Part shown: positions 34,401 through 45,503 of the stretch, in pieces
Layout of the letters: every line of letters begins with the position of its first letter
Position numbering within the stretch: position 1 is the first letter of the stretch
Assembly (NCBI RefSeq): GCF_020085105.1
Contig: NC_058063.1
Coordinates: forward strand, 15,183,762 to 15,247,761
Direction of reading: 5' to 3'
Source of the DNA: Siniperca chuatsi
Taxonomy: Eukaryota > Chordata > Actinopteri > Centrarchiformes > Sinipercidae
Length of the DNA: 64,000 bases
The notes under the pieces: generated by a model
The model's input: the letters and a program-made list of their open reading frames with translations, nothing else
What the model was told of the DNA's origin: nothing
Databases searched by the model: none
Translations under genes and position numbers: made by a program

Positions 34401-34999
34401 TTTTGCATGTTTTAGCTGATTCATTTCAAATCAGTTATACTTTACATCACAACTAAATACATAATTTTGCAAAAATCCTCAGCACCAAAGACAAAGGCAG
34501 ACAAAGTTAGTGACTAGCTGGTGAACAAAGAGGAGCATTTAGCAGCTAAAGAGCCAGATTTTTCCCTCAGAAGCTGGTGGAGACCAAAACAGAGGTAAAA
34601 GGAATGAATGCTAATGTTGCTTCATGTCTGCTTGATGTGTAAATCCATCACAGTGAACATCATCTACGTTAACGTTTGTCAAATTCAAATTGTTATTATG
34701 AGGTAATGCAGTGCAGACTTTAACTGCATTAGACAGACTTGGTCTCTCTATACAGGAAATGCCATTAAAAATAATCACCCTCTAAAGTAAAAGCATAATG
34801 GATTAAAGGTGACAGAATCTAACGTCAGTAGCCATTGTTGTTTTTGTTGTGGTTGTCATTATTATTGTGTAACTGTTGATTTTATTTTGTATTACAGTAA
34901 TTGTTATATTGTTATTAGTCTATTATATAATTATTATAAGGATGATAATTATCAGTGTTAGGGCTACTGTTTACATTTATAGAGTTTCTTATGTTGTCA

Positions 35000-35320
35000 T
35001 GGTTTGAGGGTAGGTGTTTGGTTATTTCCTGTTTTATTCTGAAATATTCTCCTAGCCTCATGTGTGTCGTAGTTTTACTTCCTCTCTTTGTTTGTTTGTT
35101 TTTCCCGCCAGTTTGGATTGTTTGCCCCACCCTACAGTTTGGATTGTTTAGCCCTGTGTTTCCTTTGTTCTTTGTCCCCCAGTTGCTATGCTGGTTGTTT
35201 AACCTGTCATCCTACTATTTGGTACTATGTCTACTGGTCTGCCTATTATTATTATTAAATCACTTAATCATCGTTTCCTCTGTCTGCATTTGGGTCCTTT
35301 CCTGGTTCCCTGCTTTGCCA
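35000..35320 (+). repeat. T-rich repeat-like block, possible LTR or DNA-element end
   Basis: It contains successive 'tttcctgtttt', 'cagtttggattgttt' (twice) and ctgcatttgggtcctttcc, the style of a common teleost repeat terminus. The long open frame across it (34955-35425) is leucine- and phenylalanine-rich only because the DNA is T-rich. I do not call it a gene. Confidence 0.35.
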
Positions 35321-35548
35321 ACATCTCATTATTATTGTTTATTTGTTTGCTTGCTTGGGAAATTCACCTCATGTATTCATATGTATCCTGAGAAACTTTT
35401 TTTATTGGTCAATCCGTTGCTATAGATAAAACATTTTGTAAATAAATAGATGTTACTGATGATTTCTGAACTCCTTGTGTATGTCTGTGCCTCAAAACTC
35501 GAGCCAGTCTGACTTTTCTACGTCTCGTCTTATCACTCGTCTTGCACA

Positions 35549-35957
35549 AAGTTACGCCTCCAAACTGCTTCAAAGCTGACACACTTTAAGTCTCTCATCC
35601 GGCTCTTTGTTTACCCACATCCCTAATATTACTGTTGACTTTCTGAGTCAATATTACCATCATGGCAGGGTCCCACTGGGACAAAGGACATCAGACTGCT
35701 ACTTTACCTAAGTGTAATGTAAACAATTCCTTCACTAGATCATGCTTAAAAATAACTATGTATGTACCAGTTTTCAGTTTAGTTAATATGAAAAATAAAG
35801 ATGTAGACAAAATGAAACTTCCAAACTGTGACACAGACTTCAAGTCTTACGAAGCTAATCATTTTTCTACTTCCCTAAATTATCTTATTCCTCATTCACT
35901 ATCCAAAACTAGCAGCAGACAGCCCTTAAGAAAAACAAGGGATTTGATATGTTCAGT
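35549..35957 (+). repeat. direct repeat, left copy (409 bp)
   Basis: It is nearly identical to 37518-37926 (offset 1969 bp) across its length, with only scattered substitutions and single-base indels. Outside these limits the flanks differ. It could be a local duplication or two insertions of one young repeat. It contains a 100-codon open frame beginning MAGSHWDKGHQTATLP. The differences I noted between copies in this frame change residues or shift the frame, so there is no sign of protein-level constraint. Confidence 0.85.
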
Positions 35958-36677
35958 AATCCTGATCAGCTGAGCCAGCAGCTAAGTTTGTCGCAGCACA
36001 CTGTGTGTTTGTGTTCTTGTAGATCCTCTAAAGCAACCCTATAAAGACAACCTCCTCCTTTCAAAGTGCAGAGGAGTGAGAATGACTTGTACAGATAAAA
36101 CATCCGATTGACTTTTCACATGAGGCAGCATGTAGAGTATTTTCTTTTTCACATGGGTGTGTGGATATTTCGCAGATTCATTTCCCTCTTCCCCTTGATT
36201 CAGCCCCTCCCGACTGTCAGCGTTGCCTGGACGAGGCTGTTTTTATGAAAGTCTGGCTGAATCCAGTTCACACTGCCTCAAGAAATGAACTCCTCATGTT
36301 ACACTCTTCCGCTCCTTCTCCCACTCCTCCCTACCTCCCTCCTCCACCTATCTCATAGAATCTCTCTCCCCTCTTTCTGCTCGTTGTTTATTCCTATTCT
36401 TTGTTTCTTCCTCCATGCTGCACTGCTGTTTATTCCTTTATTTCAACCCCCTTTGTCTTGTGTCTCCTTCCTTTCTTTCTCCTTTTTTGCTTCCTCTCGG
36501 TTCTCAACCCTCAGTGTTTATTCCTCCCTTCTTCTCTCTCATCTTTTTCTCTTATGTTAACCCCCTCTGTCTTTTGTCACCAACTTTTGCACTTGCTTGA
36601 GGATTTGTCGAAAGAAAAGAGAGTAATCTACAACTGGTTTGGACAGTGTAAATGTGCAGATAAGTGATATGTCCAGA

Positions 36678-36710
36678 TGTGTGTGTGTGTGTGTTTTTGT
36701 GTGTGTGTGT
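36678..36710. repeat. (TG)n microsatellite
   Basis: These are two GT runs broken by a T-rich spacer. Confidence 0.9.
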
Positions 36711-37517
36711 CCATATCAAGGCTGGATTACCAATCGGGTAGAGTGGGCAACTGCCCCGGTGCCCCAGACCCTAATGGGGCCCTAAACAGTGTCTGTGTGG
36801 CAATTATTGAGGAAATTGAATTAATTACAAATTTGTTTGGTTGTTTAGTTGCTTCACTACAACACAATAAAAACAGAAATGGTAAACGTCCTATGGAGGC
36901 TCCTACATTTTTACTCAATCTAATCTTGAGGCCCTGTTTCATAGATGGACTTTGTCAAAATCTAGTTTCAATACCTTTTTAATATTTCAGTTCATATTAT
37001 GCTTACATGGTGCATATTTGTGTTTTGTTTGTTTTTCCTAAAACAGATTCGGGTGTGGGGTGGTGATTTGTACTGTACTAACAGACATTCAGCCATCACT
37101 AATGGACCGACAAATCTGCTGGCATGTTTCAGGAGTGAAACCTTTATCAGAGCATTTGTAACAGCAGTGAGCTCTCTTTTTAAAGGACACATCATGCGTC
37201 CAACGGTAGGTTTTTCACTGAAATCATGTTGACATGTCACAGTAGGAAAAGCACAAGTGTAAATAATAAGATTAATTATGGATAAATTCCATTTAGCTTC
37301 AGAGTCCTAGTATTGTACATGCACACTGTCATGGCTTACTGGACCTGAATACAACAGAGCTATAGTTAATGTTATTAGTAACACCTGTGCTTTTCCTTCT
37401 ACTACAAGTCAAAACATCGGCTGTGAAAAAGGCCTATTGCAGGAAAAAAATTGCACCTTTGTGAGATGATACACAAGACTAACAACTAAATAATTAAGCA
37501 AAAAAAAGTCTGTCTCC

Positions 37518-37926
37518 AAGTTACGCCTCAAATTGCTCCACAGCTGACACACTTTAAGTCTCTCATCTGGCTCTTTGTTTACCCACATCCCTAATATTAC
37601 TGTTGACTTTCAGAGTCAAAATTACCATCATGGCAAGGTCCCACTGGGACAAAGGACATCAGACTGCTACTTTACCTAAGTGTAATGTAAACAATTCCTT
37701 CACTAGATCATGCTTAAAAATAACCAAGTATGTACCAGTTTTCAGTTTAGTTAATATGAAAAATGAAGATGTAGACAAAATGAAACTTCCAAACTGTGAC
37801 ACAGACTTCAAGTCTTACGAAGCTAATCATTTTTGCTACTTCCCTAAATTATCTTATTCCTCATTCACTATCCAAAACTAGTAGCAGACAGCCCTTAAGA
37901 AAGACAAGGGATTTGATATGGTCAGT
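37518..37926 (+). repeat. direct repeat, right copy (409 bp)
   Basis: This is the second copy of 35549-35957. An extra G in the gctacttcc stretch, relative to the left copy, shifts the open frame so that it ends early. Confidence 0.85.
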
Positions 37927-38934
37927 TTATTCTTGACCTTGGAAACAATAGTTTGACAAAAAAAATCTTGACTCAAGATCCAATTCTTAGCTTTTTCTGG
38001 AGCTTTCAACTGTGTGTGAGAAAACTCGGTCAGCTGAGGAAGATGATGGTGAGATGCGGTGAAAAAGCTCTGGAAAAGCTAATAATTGGACCTTGTTTTG
38101 AGGTGTTTTGGTCAAAAACTGAATGGACTATAGGCGCTTTTCTCAGTATAGGCTGAGGTTGAGAGGAACTGTTGGTATGCTGCCTGCCTGTATTTTTGTA
38201 TGTTTGCTTTTGTGTGTGTACTATATGATCTATCTCTCTTTTGAGGGTGTGGAATCTAACACCTTTCTTCTCTGTGGACCTTTCCCACGATGACGCTTCC
38301 TTTTGCTCTCTAACATACTCAGCCCTCTTGGTGTGTGTATTTTGGTGTATCTGTGTGCATCTATCTGCCTTTGTATGAATACACAATCGCACAGCTATGG
38401 ACATAGCTGCTGAAGTGCACTTAGGCAAGTCAGTGACCTGCAGCAGCCAGCTGTTGTACTGATCAGCTTCCAGATGTGTGACTGTGTGAATGTGAGGCAG
38501 AGCGTCACTGAAGATTAAAGGTTAAAGAACATGTTTGCATGCCCGAGTGCCTGTTATGAATGCAAATATCTTCACATTTACATGTTTTAATTGGTTTTCA
38601 GGTTTGATTTTGTTTGATGGCTGAATCACTGATTGCATGCTAGGGTCAGTTTCTGGTGACATGATGTAGAAAAATGTGGCAACAAGAATGTATTTGTCAC
38701 TATTTATAAAATCTGAAATTGAAAGATGTTGTGTATTGAATTGCAACCTTGGTGGCCACCAAAACCCGACATGTTCGTCTGATCGTGTGACGGTTCAGTT
38801 ATAGATGTGTGAGGTTATTCAGTAAAGGAAGATCTGTGAGTGTGTGCGGTCGATTTTCTACCTCAAGGACGTCACTTCCTTACAGGCTGGTTGGACTTTT
38901 AAAATATTTATGCTGCATGTGAGTGCAGCCCAGC

Positions 38935-38944
38935 CTATAAATAG
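38935..38944. promoter_or_regulatory. perfect MEF2 consensus / TATA-like CTATAAATAG
   Basis: CTATAAATAG matches the MEF2 consensus YTAWWWWTAR exactly and contains TATAAATA, which could also act as a TATA box. It follows a GC-richer stretch (gagtgcagcccagc). No exon with coding support follows within 1 kb. Confidence 0.3.
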
Positions 38945-41230
38945 TCTCAGCTAAACATAAAACCATTAGTTTTACCACTGCCATCTCACACAGCTTTATG
39001 TCTCACCCACAAACACTCATAGACGTAAATTCATACACACACGCTTCACTGACAAATTAGATGCACCGTGCTGCATTCTGATTATGCAGACGTATTGATA
39101 TTCTGGATGCAGGAGCACACACACCCGACAAGCTGCAGTAAGTCTCTGTGCCAAGCCTGACCATCCACACGTGTCTGTGGAGATTTATTAATGAGAAAAA
39201 CTATTAAGTGAGCATGAACGCAAAATAAATTCAGGCTGTTATCAATCTGCATGCAGGAACAGGTTCATGTGTGTAAAACCTGATTTAGTTTGTTGAGTTA
39301 AAAGCTGCTCTCGCTAATTTCTTCAGCTGCTTTTATTGCTTCAGAGTATTTGAGAATAAAGCTTTAGACTAATATGCTTCAAAAGAGCACACTCATATCC
39401 TGTTGTTATCAGTCAATCAATGTTAACTTCATTTGTACCCAGAGGGCAGTTAGTTGCACGGCAGTGAAACGGGGAATGAATAAGGTGAAGAGCAGACTGA
39501 TTTAATTGCAGTCTTTAAAAGGTGCAAGCTGTACATCATATAAACACAAAATTAATAAATTATTGGACCCAAATCCAATAGAGTTTAGACAGCGTAGGGA
39601 TACAACCTGCCAAGAATAGCAGGCAAAGGAAGCCTTGCTCACATGTAATGACACAATTCCTCTTGTGCACTTACAAGCAGAGATTAGGCTCAACATGTTG
39701 GACCCATGAAGATAAGAAATAAAATCTGAAACCGACCTGTGGAAAACCTACCCGAATTCGATGTCCATAAATTAGTTTTCTAAAGAAAATAAGTGAAAGA
39801 GTTGATTTGATAGGGACCTGATGCTAACAGACCTGAGGATAATTAGACCCAGTCCAAAATGTGGATGACCCGAACAGACCCAAAAAAGAGAGACAACACC
39901 AACTTTGGCAACAGCATAATGCACCACGAATGAACTAGCATCCATGGTCAAAAAAAGAGAAGCAATACATGATATTTTTCCTGCACTTCAAGGTTAACAC
40001 TCTGTTTTTTCTCCAGAGATAATGCTGCACCAGGTGATCAGATCTTATAGATCTTTGATCACCTTAAGGTATTACACACGCTGATACACAGACATGAGAC
40101 CCTACCCGACCTAAATTAGACTGATTATTTGAACCCAGTGAGGTCGGTGTCAGACACAAGCAACACAACACTGAAAACCTGTTCAAATCTTAACTTGCAG
40201 ACTAATTACCACGTTCTTAATATTTTTTTGTCATTAATGAGCTTCCATACATCACCTACAGTACAGTAGATACCCAACTCTGCAGGGAACAGTGATGTTA
40301 CAGGAAATGAGTGCCAGACACAGACATGAGTAGCCCTGACTCTTACTAAATAGTGCTTCAACGGCTGCTGAGTCAATTTATAAAACTACCAACGAGAGCA
40401 AAATGTGAGGTCTGGTGTTGAGAAGATGTGATGCAGTCATGTGCACTCAGTTTTACTTCCCCCTTTTGGTGAACACTCCCTTTACTGCATGTACTCACCC
40501 AAACACTCACACGAACATTACTTGAAAACATTCTTCTTGCTCCTAAAAACATTAGGTTGTGAAACATTATACACTATATAGAGCTTGATGAGTCAACTTG
40601 ACTCAAATAAAATGTTATTTTCCATGAGCCATTTCGCTGTTGTGTTCATTTCTTATTCAACTATTATTTCTCTTTGTTAGTTATACTATTAAATATTGTA
40701 TGTAACTGGCTGTTGCATGTTGATATTCAGAGTCAGACTCCAAAAACACTGGATCTCACACTTCACATCATGCAACTCAATAACATCTTTCATATTTGCA
40801 TGATAAATGAATAACAGTCCATGAAGACATGGGCATTTATTCCACTTTGCAACACAAGCTATCTGTTCAGTATTTGTAAGTAATTTGTACAAGCCCTGAT
40901 GACATTATCAGAATTTTTTTTGCAGACTTTAGAAAACTCCTCCTGAGCCACGGAAGACATTATACAAGTGTAAAATGGATGCAGCACTTTTACTTGTAAT
41001 TGAATATTTTGTCATTGCTGTATGTATACTACATTTACTTACTTACTTACACTGAAGCACGATTTGCCAGAAACTAACCATCTACCTGGTAGAGTATTGA
41101 GTATGAATTAATTAAGTGGTATGGATGTTTTAATTACATAAGTAAAGGATGTGATTACCTTTTCCTTCAATGGTTAAACTTGATAGTTTGTTGATACATC
41201 CACTTCATGTCAGCCCTCACACAGACCTGT

Positions 41231-41338
41231 ATCAGTGCGCCGCCTAACGGCCGCAGTGTGTCATAGCATCCTCCAGACATTTGCAGCGTACTGACACCCG
41301 GCCGCCTGCAGAGGGCAGTGTAACACAAACCTGCAACA
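41231..41338 (+). promoter_or_regulatory. CpG-rich promoter-like segment with CTCF-like site
   Basis: About 100 bp are dense in CpG (gcgccgcc, acggccgcagtg, cccggccgcc) within AT-rich surroundings, directly upstream of the first exon of the candidate small gene. It contains a CTCF-like core at 41305-41318. Confidence 0.4.
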
Positions 41339-43012
41339 ATGTATGGTGCTGATTGGAAAAAGAGGCACTTTAAACAGTAAGTTTGCTTTTAATTTAGTTT
41401 TTATACTGTTAAAAGACATGGATGAAATTACCAAAAGGGTGAGGTTTAAAATTCTTAGCTGATTCTTTATTTGCCGCCAGTTAAACAGGTTTTGTAGAGT
41501 TTAATGTTGCATTAGCCTGGCGCTGCTAATTAACTATGCTAATTAAACTATTAAGCTAACTAAATGCGGTAAACGAGCTCGTTAAAGGGTGAAAGCTTTG
41601 TTGTTCTGGTCTGTGGTGGCTCCACTTGGTTGTTTTAAGCGCTCTGTAACATTTCCAAATCATGACATCAGCCTTGAATACAATTAGAAAGCATAACCCT
41701 TTCAGTTTAAGTTACTCAGCAAAGGCTATTCCAGTTTAATCAGTTCGCTAGCAGGCACTAAAAGCTAGAAACTTTCTCCTTATTTGGAAAACTGACGAAA
41801 TTGGCAGTTTTTGCCCGTTTGGCTGTTTCCAAAGCAAAGCAGGGACCTTAATAACTAAATGTGAAGCATAGCCTGCTCTGAACAAAAATATATTACTACA
41901 GGAGTGATAAAATATTTTGAACTTCGTCAAAGTAAACTTGTGGAAGATGTTACCAAGTAACAAACAGCTTCAGAGTAACGTCAATCTTAACATTTATCTT
42001 CTTGTTGCAGTTTCCTTACACTAATTATTTTGCACACTTAGTTTCAAGTCTGTAGTCCTTCATCAGGGCAAATGTTACACAAAAGGGGACCTCAACCCAT
42101 ATAATGACTCCAGTCAGAGTTCACTTGTGCATCTTCTTGCAAGTGAAGGAAGCTCCACAGATACAACATATCACACAAAAACAAAATAATTTAAATATAT
42201 ATTACAAGTGTAACAAATAATAATCATTGATTCACCTGTTTATGTTCCTATTAATGTTTTAGTATATTAAATGCCATGAAATCGTGAAATATGCCTATCA
42301 CAATTTCCAAGAAACCCCAGGGGACATCTTCAGATGTCTTGTTTTGTCCGACCAGCAGCCCAAAACCCAAATATATTAAATTGACCATGATATAAAACAG
42401 AGAAAAGAAGCAAATCCTCACATTTGAGAAACTGAAAACATGGAATGTGTGTTGTTGCGCTTGATAAATGTCCTAAATTATCTGTTGATCGACTTATAGA
42501 TGAATTCACTTATTGTTTCAGCACTAATCAGAAGTTATAAAAGCAAAGGAAATATTGTTGGAGTACTTACAAACTCTCAAATAAGCACATCAATAAACTC
42601 AACATAATACTCATATCAAAGTCCACATTTACTTTAAATCCACTGGATGCAGAGAGCCTGATGTGTGTATCCAGTTCAAAGTCTCACAAAGAACAATATT
42701 TAACCTGATTTTAGATCAAACTGAGCAGTGAAGGAATGTTTTGGAAAAGTCGTCCTCCCGCTGAGATATGTACTTCATCCTTTAGGCCAGAAATGCCAAG
42801 AAATACGAGGAATGTGTTGTCACCTGTAGCTACTGTATCTGCTGCTCCAGCCTGCTGTCAGGTGACTACAGACAGGTGAGAGAACAGGTGTGTGTGAATG
42901 AGACAGAGTGAGGGAATAAAGAGGTTCTCACTTGACATCCATTGGTATCGTACAATCCTTGACCTCTGAGTCTTTGTTGCTTTCACAGAGGACGAAGAAA
43001 GAGAAGAAGTAG
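41339..43012 (+). CDS. tentative small spliced gene of unknown function (49-aa product predicted)
   Basis: I do not recognise the product. Exon 1 (41339-41376) has ATG with A at -3, encodes MYGADWKKRHFK and ends at a perfect GTAAGT. Exon 2 (42786-42875, 90 nt) lies between cttcatcctttag and CAG|GTGAGA. Exon 3 starts at 42989 or 42991 after ttgctttcacag, with TAG at 43010-43012. With the 42991 acceptor the frame joins without stops into 49 residues (38+90+22 nt) ending DRTKKEKK. With the 42989 acceptor this frame continues further. A different frame of exon 2, starting ARNAKKYEEC and cysteine-rich, also ends at the same TAG but would need another upstream exon. The CpG-rich start, three consensus splice signals and a 113-bp second intron argue for a real transcript. 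It may equally be a non-coding RNA. No signal peptide is seen. Confidence 0.3.
42250..42532 (+). repeat. family B dispersed repeat, copy 4
   Basis: It contains gatgtcttgttttgtccgac, cagcagcccaaaaccc, cacatttgagaaactga and a tail with gatcgacttatagatg. It sits in the first intron of the candidate small gene. Confidence 0.7.
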
Positions 43013-43510
43013 AGTGTGTCAGAAAGCAGAAGTAAGTGTCCTCACAGCTGAGGTTCAGTGTCTGACGGCCTATTCTTGCAAGAACGTGTGTGTGCTAACG
43101 TGTCTCATGTTAAAAATTAACTTATGATTACGGTGTTATTCCTTTATTGGACAATCTACACATCTTTTCTTTTACTACTATGAAGTGGCGATTTCTAACT
43201 AAACGCAGACCTGTTTGAGCTTCAATTATAAACCGTCAAAATTAAAACATGTCGCAGAACTCTTCTCCAGTACACCATTCTTTATTCACCAACTGTTTTT
43301 GGGCCTCTGTGGTATGTTGCAAAGGTATCTGCACACTTTTTGAGCACAAATTTAATGACTTTTATAGACTTTTTAATACCTCCCAGATAAAAATACAATT
43401 TCCGTTACAAAAAAGTAGACTCCAGAGTTGTGCGACATCTTGCTAGACTATGAAGTGGATCAAGCATTTTAGCCAGTTTGCCAGTGGCCAGATAATATTT
43501 TTGTCCAAGC

Positions 43511-43527
43511 GTGTGTGTGTGTGTGTG
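43511..43527. repeat. (GT)n microsatellite
   Basis: This is a short pure GT run. Confidence 0.85.
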
Positions 43528-44351
43528 ACCAAGCATCCTCAGAGTGCTAACCACAGGAAAAACTAGTCTCAAATACTGTGACTTGCACTCTTATGTTTGT
43601 GTGTTTGTGTTGACATTTACAATCATAGCATGTGAAACTTTGCACACATCCTTCTTCCTGTGTCCACATGCTTTCCACAGATCCAGTCTTAATTTTTGTT
43701 TTTGAAAGTCCAGGTCTAAAAAAAGAGCCTTAAATTGTCTTTAAGAAAGGCACACATTAAATTTGATCTGCGGCAGAATGAATGAGTATATGTCTGCTTA
43801 TTTGTTCTGTCTTTTTGTATTTTGTTTAATTCTACATCTCTCAACAATGAGAAATCCCACTGCTTTATTTGGATTTTAAATGGTTTAGACTCTTCTAAAT
43901 AGGTGGGCTGCACGCCTTGTTTTGCCTAGCTGCACATTTTAATCCTGAATAAGTAAAAGGAAGTGTTTCTGTTTTATGACTTAAGAGTTTAAGGAAAGAT
44001 AAGAAAGCCTGACCTTTATTTTGTCATGGAAATTTTATTTTTTTTATCTGTAGATTAAAAATATCATTAAAGTAATTAAACCTACTCTCAAATGTGCAGA
44101 TATCTTCTCAGAAGCCTTGTACAGTACATATAGGCCATATTCTCTCACAGATTTTTCGTAAATATTCAGTGTGACCAGCACACAACCCCCCATCAACACA
44201 CACACACATTCACAAGCCTCCTCTCCATCCACCACCCCCCTGTCTGAGGGGTCTCCAGTGCCAAAAAGCAGGAAGTCACAGCTGTGCTCATCCCCCTTTC
44301 AGCATATGTGAGTGTTTGTGTCTCTCTCTGCATCTGTGTGTAGATCTGGGT

Positions 44352-44353
<2 letters not shown>

Positions 44354-44387
<34 letters not shown>
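44354..44387. repeat. (GT)n microsatellite
   Basis: This is a GT run of about 17 units, one of the longest in the window. Confidence 0.9.
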
Positions 44388-44390
<3 letters not shown>

Positions 44391-44670
44391 AGTCTCTATA
44401 TGTCTGTGTTTGTGTCTCAGTCAGTATATCTGGCCAGTATGACGCTACTTTCTATTCCCACCTCTACGGTGCAGAAGTTTCCAGTGCCGTTAAATGAAAG
44501 CCTGGCTTATACAGCCTAATAAACACTCTGTGTGCCTGAGCTGTGTCTCATTGTGGCTAATAGTACAAGACTGACTGCACTGGACTACTCTGGTGGAAAC
44601 ACACACACACACACTCTCTGTCAACTTTCTGCTTTGTTATTGTTTCTGTCTTATCTGTTTTGTTTCTATA

Positions 44671-45503
44671 CACTATATGGCCAAAAGTATGTAGACATCC
44701 CTGTTCACATACCTTTTTGTCGTTTGGGTCTGTGGCAGTTTTTCGTGGTTTGGGCCAGACCTCTTAGTTCTGAAACAATTAGTCGATTAATCGCATAGTT
44801 GATCGTCAGAAAATTGATCTGCAATTATTTTGATAATCAATTAGTCATTTAAGTCACATTTCAAGCAAAAATGCCAAATATTCATTTATTCCAGCTACTC
44901 ACTTCTCTCTCTTATGTGATTGTAAATTGAATTTCTTTGGGTTTTGGACTGTTTGTTGGACAAAACAAGACATTTGAAGACATCAAATCTGGGATGGGTT
45001 ATTTTTGATGGACATTGTTCACTATTTTCTGACATTTCATAGACGAAATGTGTAATCAAGAAAATAATTGGCAGACTAATCGATAATGAAAATAATCGTT
45101 AGTTGCATTTTTATACAATAGTGCGCTTCAAACTTTGTGGCAGCTTTCCTTTTTCAGCACGACATTGCCCGAAGCGAGGTCCATAAAGAAACGGTTTTCT
45201 GAGTTTAGTGTTGAAGAACGTGACTGGCCTGCACAGAGGCCTGACCTCAGCCCAAGCCAACACCTTTCGGATGAATTTGAACGCTGACTGCGAGCCCTAG
45301 CTAGGTGCCCAACATCACTAATGCTCTTATGGCTGAATGGGAGCAAATCCCTTCAACCAGGTTCCCAAATCTTGTGGAAAGCCTTCCCTGAATGATGGAG
45401 GCAGTTATAGCAGCAGATTAATGCTCATGATTTTGGAATGAGATGTTCTTCACTCACACACAGTTGTAACGTTTGGATGTCCTCATACTTTTGGCATGTA
45501 GTG
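44671..45503 (-). mobile_element. degenerate Tc1/mariner-like transposon with a nested insertion
   Basis: The terminal inverted repeats are about 29-30 bp (44671-44700 and 45475-45503), starting cactatatggccaaaagtat at the left, and are flanked by TA on both sides, the Tc1 target duplication. On the plus strand the 45120-45400 part gives broken pieces resembling a Tc1 transposase C-terminus (for example DWPAQRPDLSP after a frame change), full of stops and frameshifts. The centre is replaced by a family B repeat (44763-45108). It is dead and non-autonomous. The strand given is uncertain. Confidence 0.8.
44763..45108 (-). repeat. family B dispersed repeat, copy 5, nested in the Tc1 relic
   Basis: The ends read acaattagtcgattaatcg and, at the right, taatcgataatgaaaataat. 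In between are ggactgtttgttggacaaaa and agacatttgaagacatca. Its position inside the Tc1-like element dates it as the younger insertion. Confidence 0.75.

Larger units (their letters stand above)
26406..41230. other. intergenic region between slc7a8 and the candidate small gene
   Basis: This is about 15 kb with no supportable coding exon on either strand. It contains microsatellites, a family F repeat (29455-29870), a LINE-like tail (31043-31323), a family A fragment, a repeat-like T-rich block (35000-35320), a direct duplication (35549-35957 and 37518-37926) and a MEF2/TATA-like site (38935-38944). GA-rich low-complexity sequence lies at 33715-33900. Confidence 0.7.

Noticed and set aside
34955..35425. 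156-codon open frame on the plus strand, very hydrophobic
   Set aside because: The leucine/phenylalanine richness comes from T-rich repeat DNA. There is no ATG-driven conserved protein, no splice context, and the block looks like a repeat terminus.
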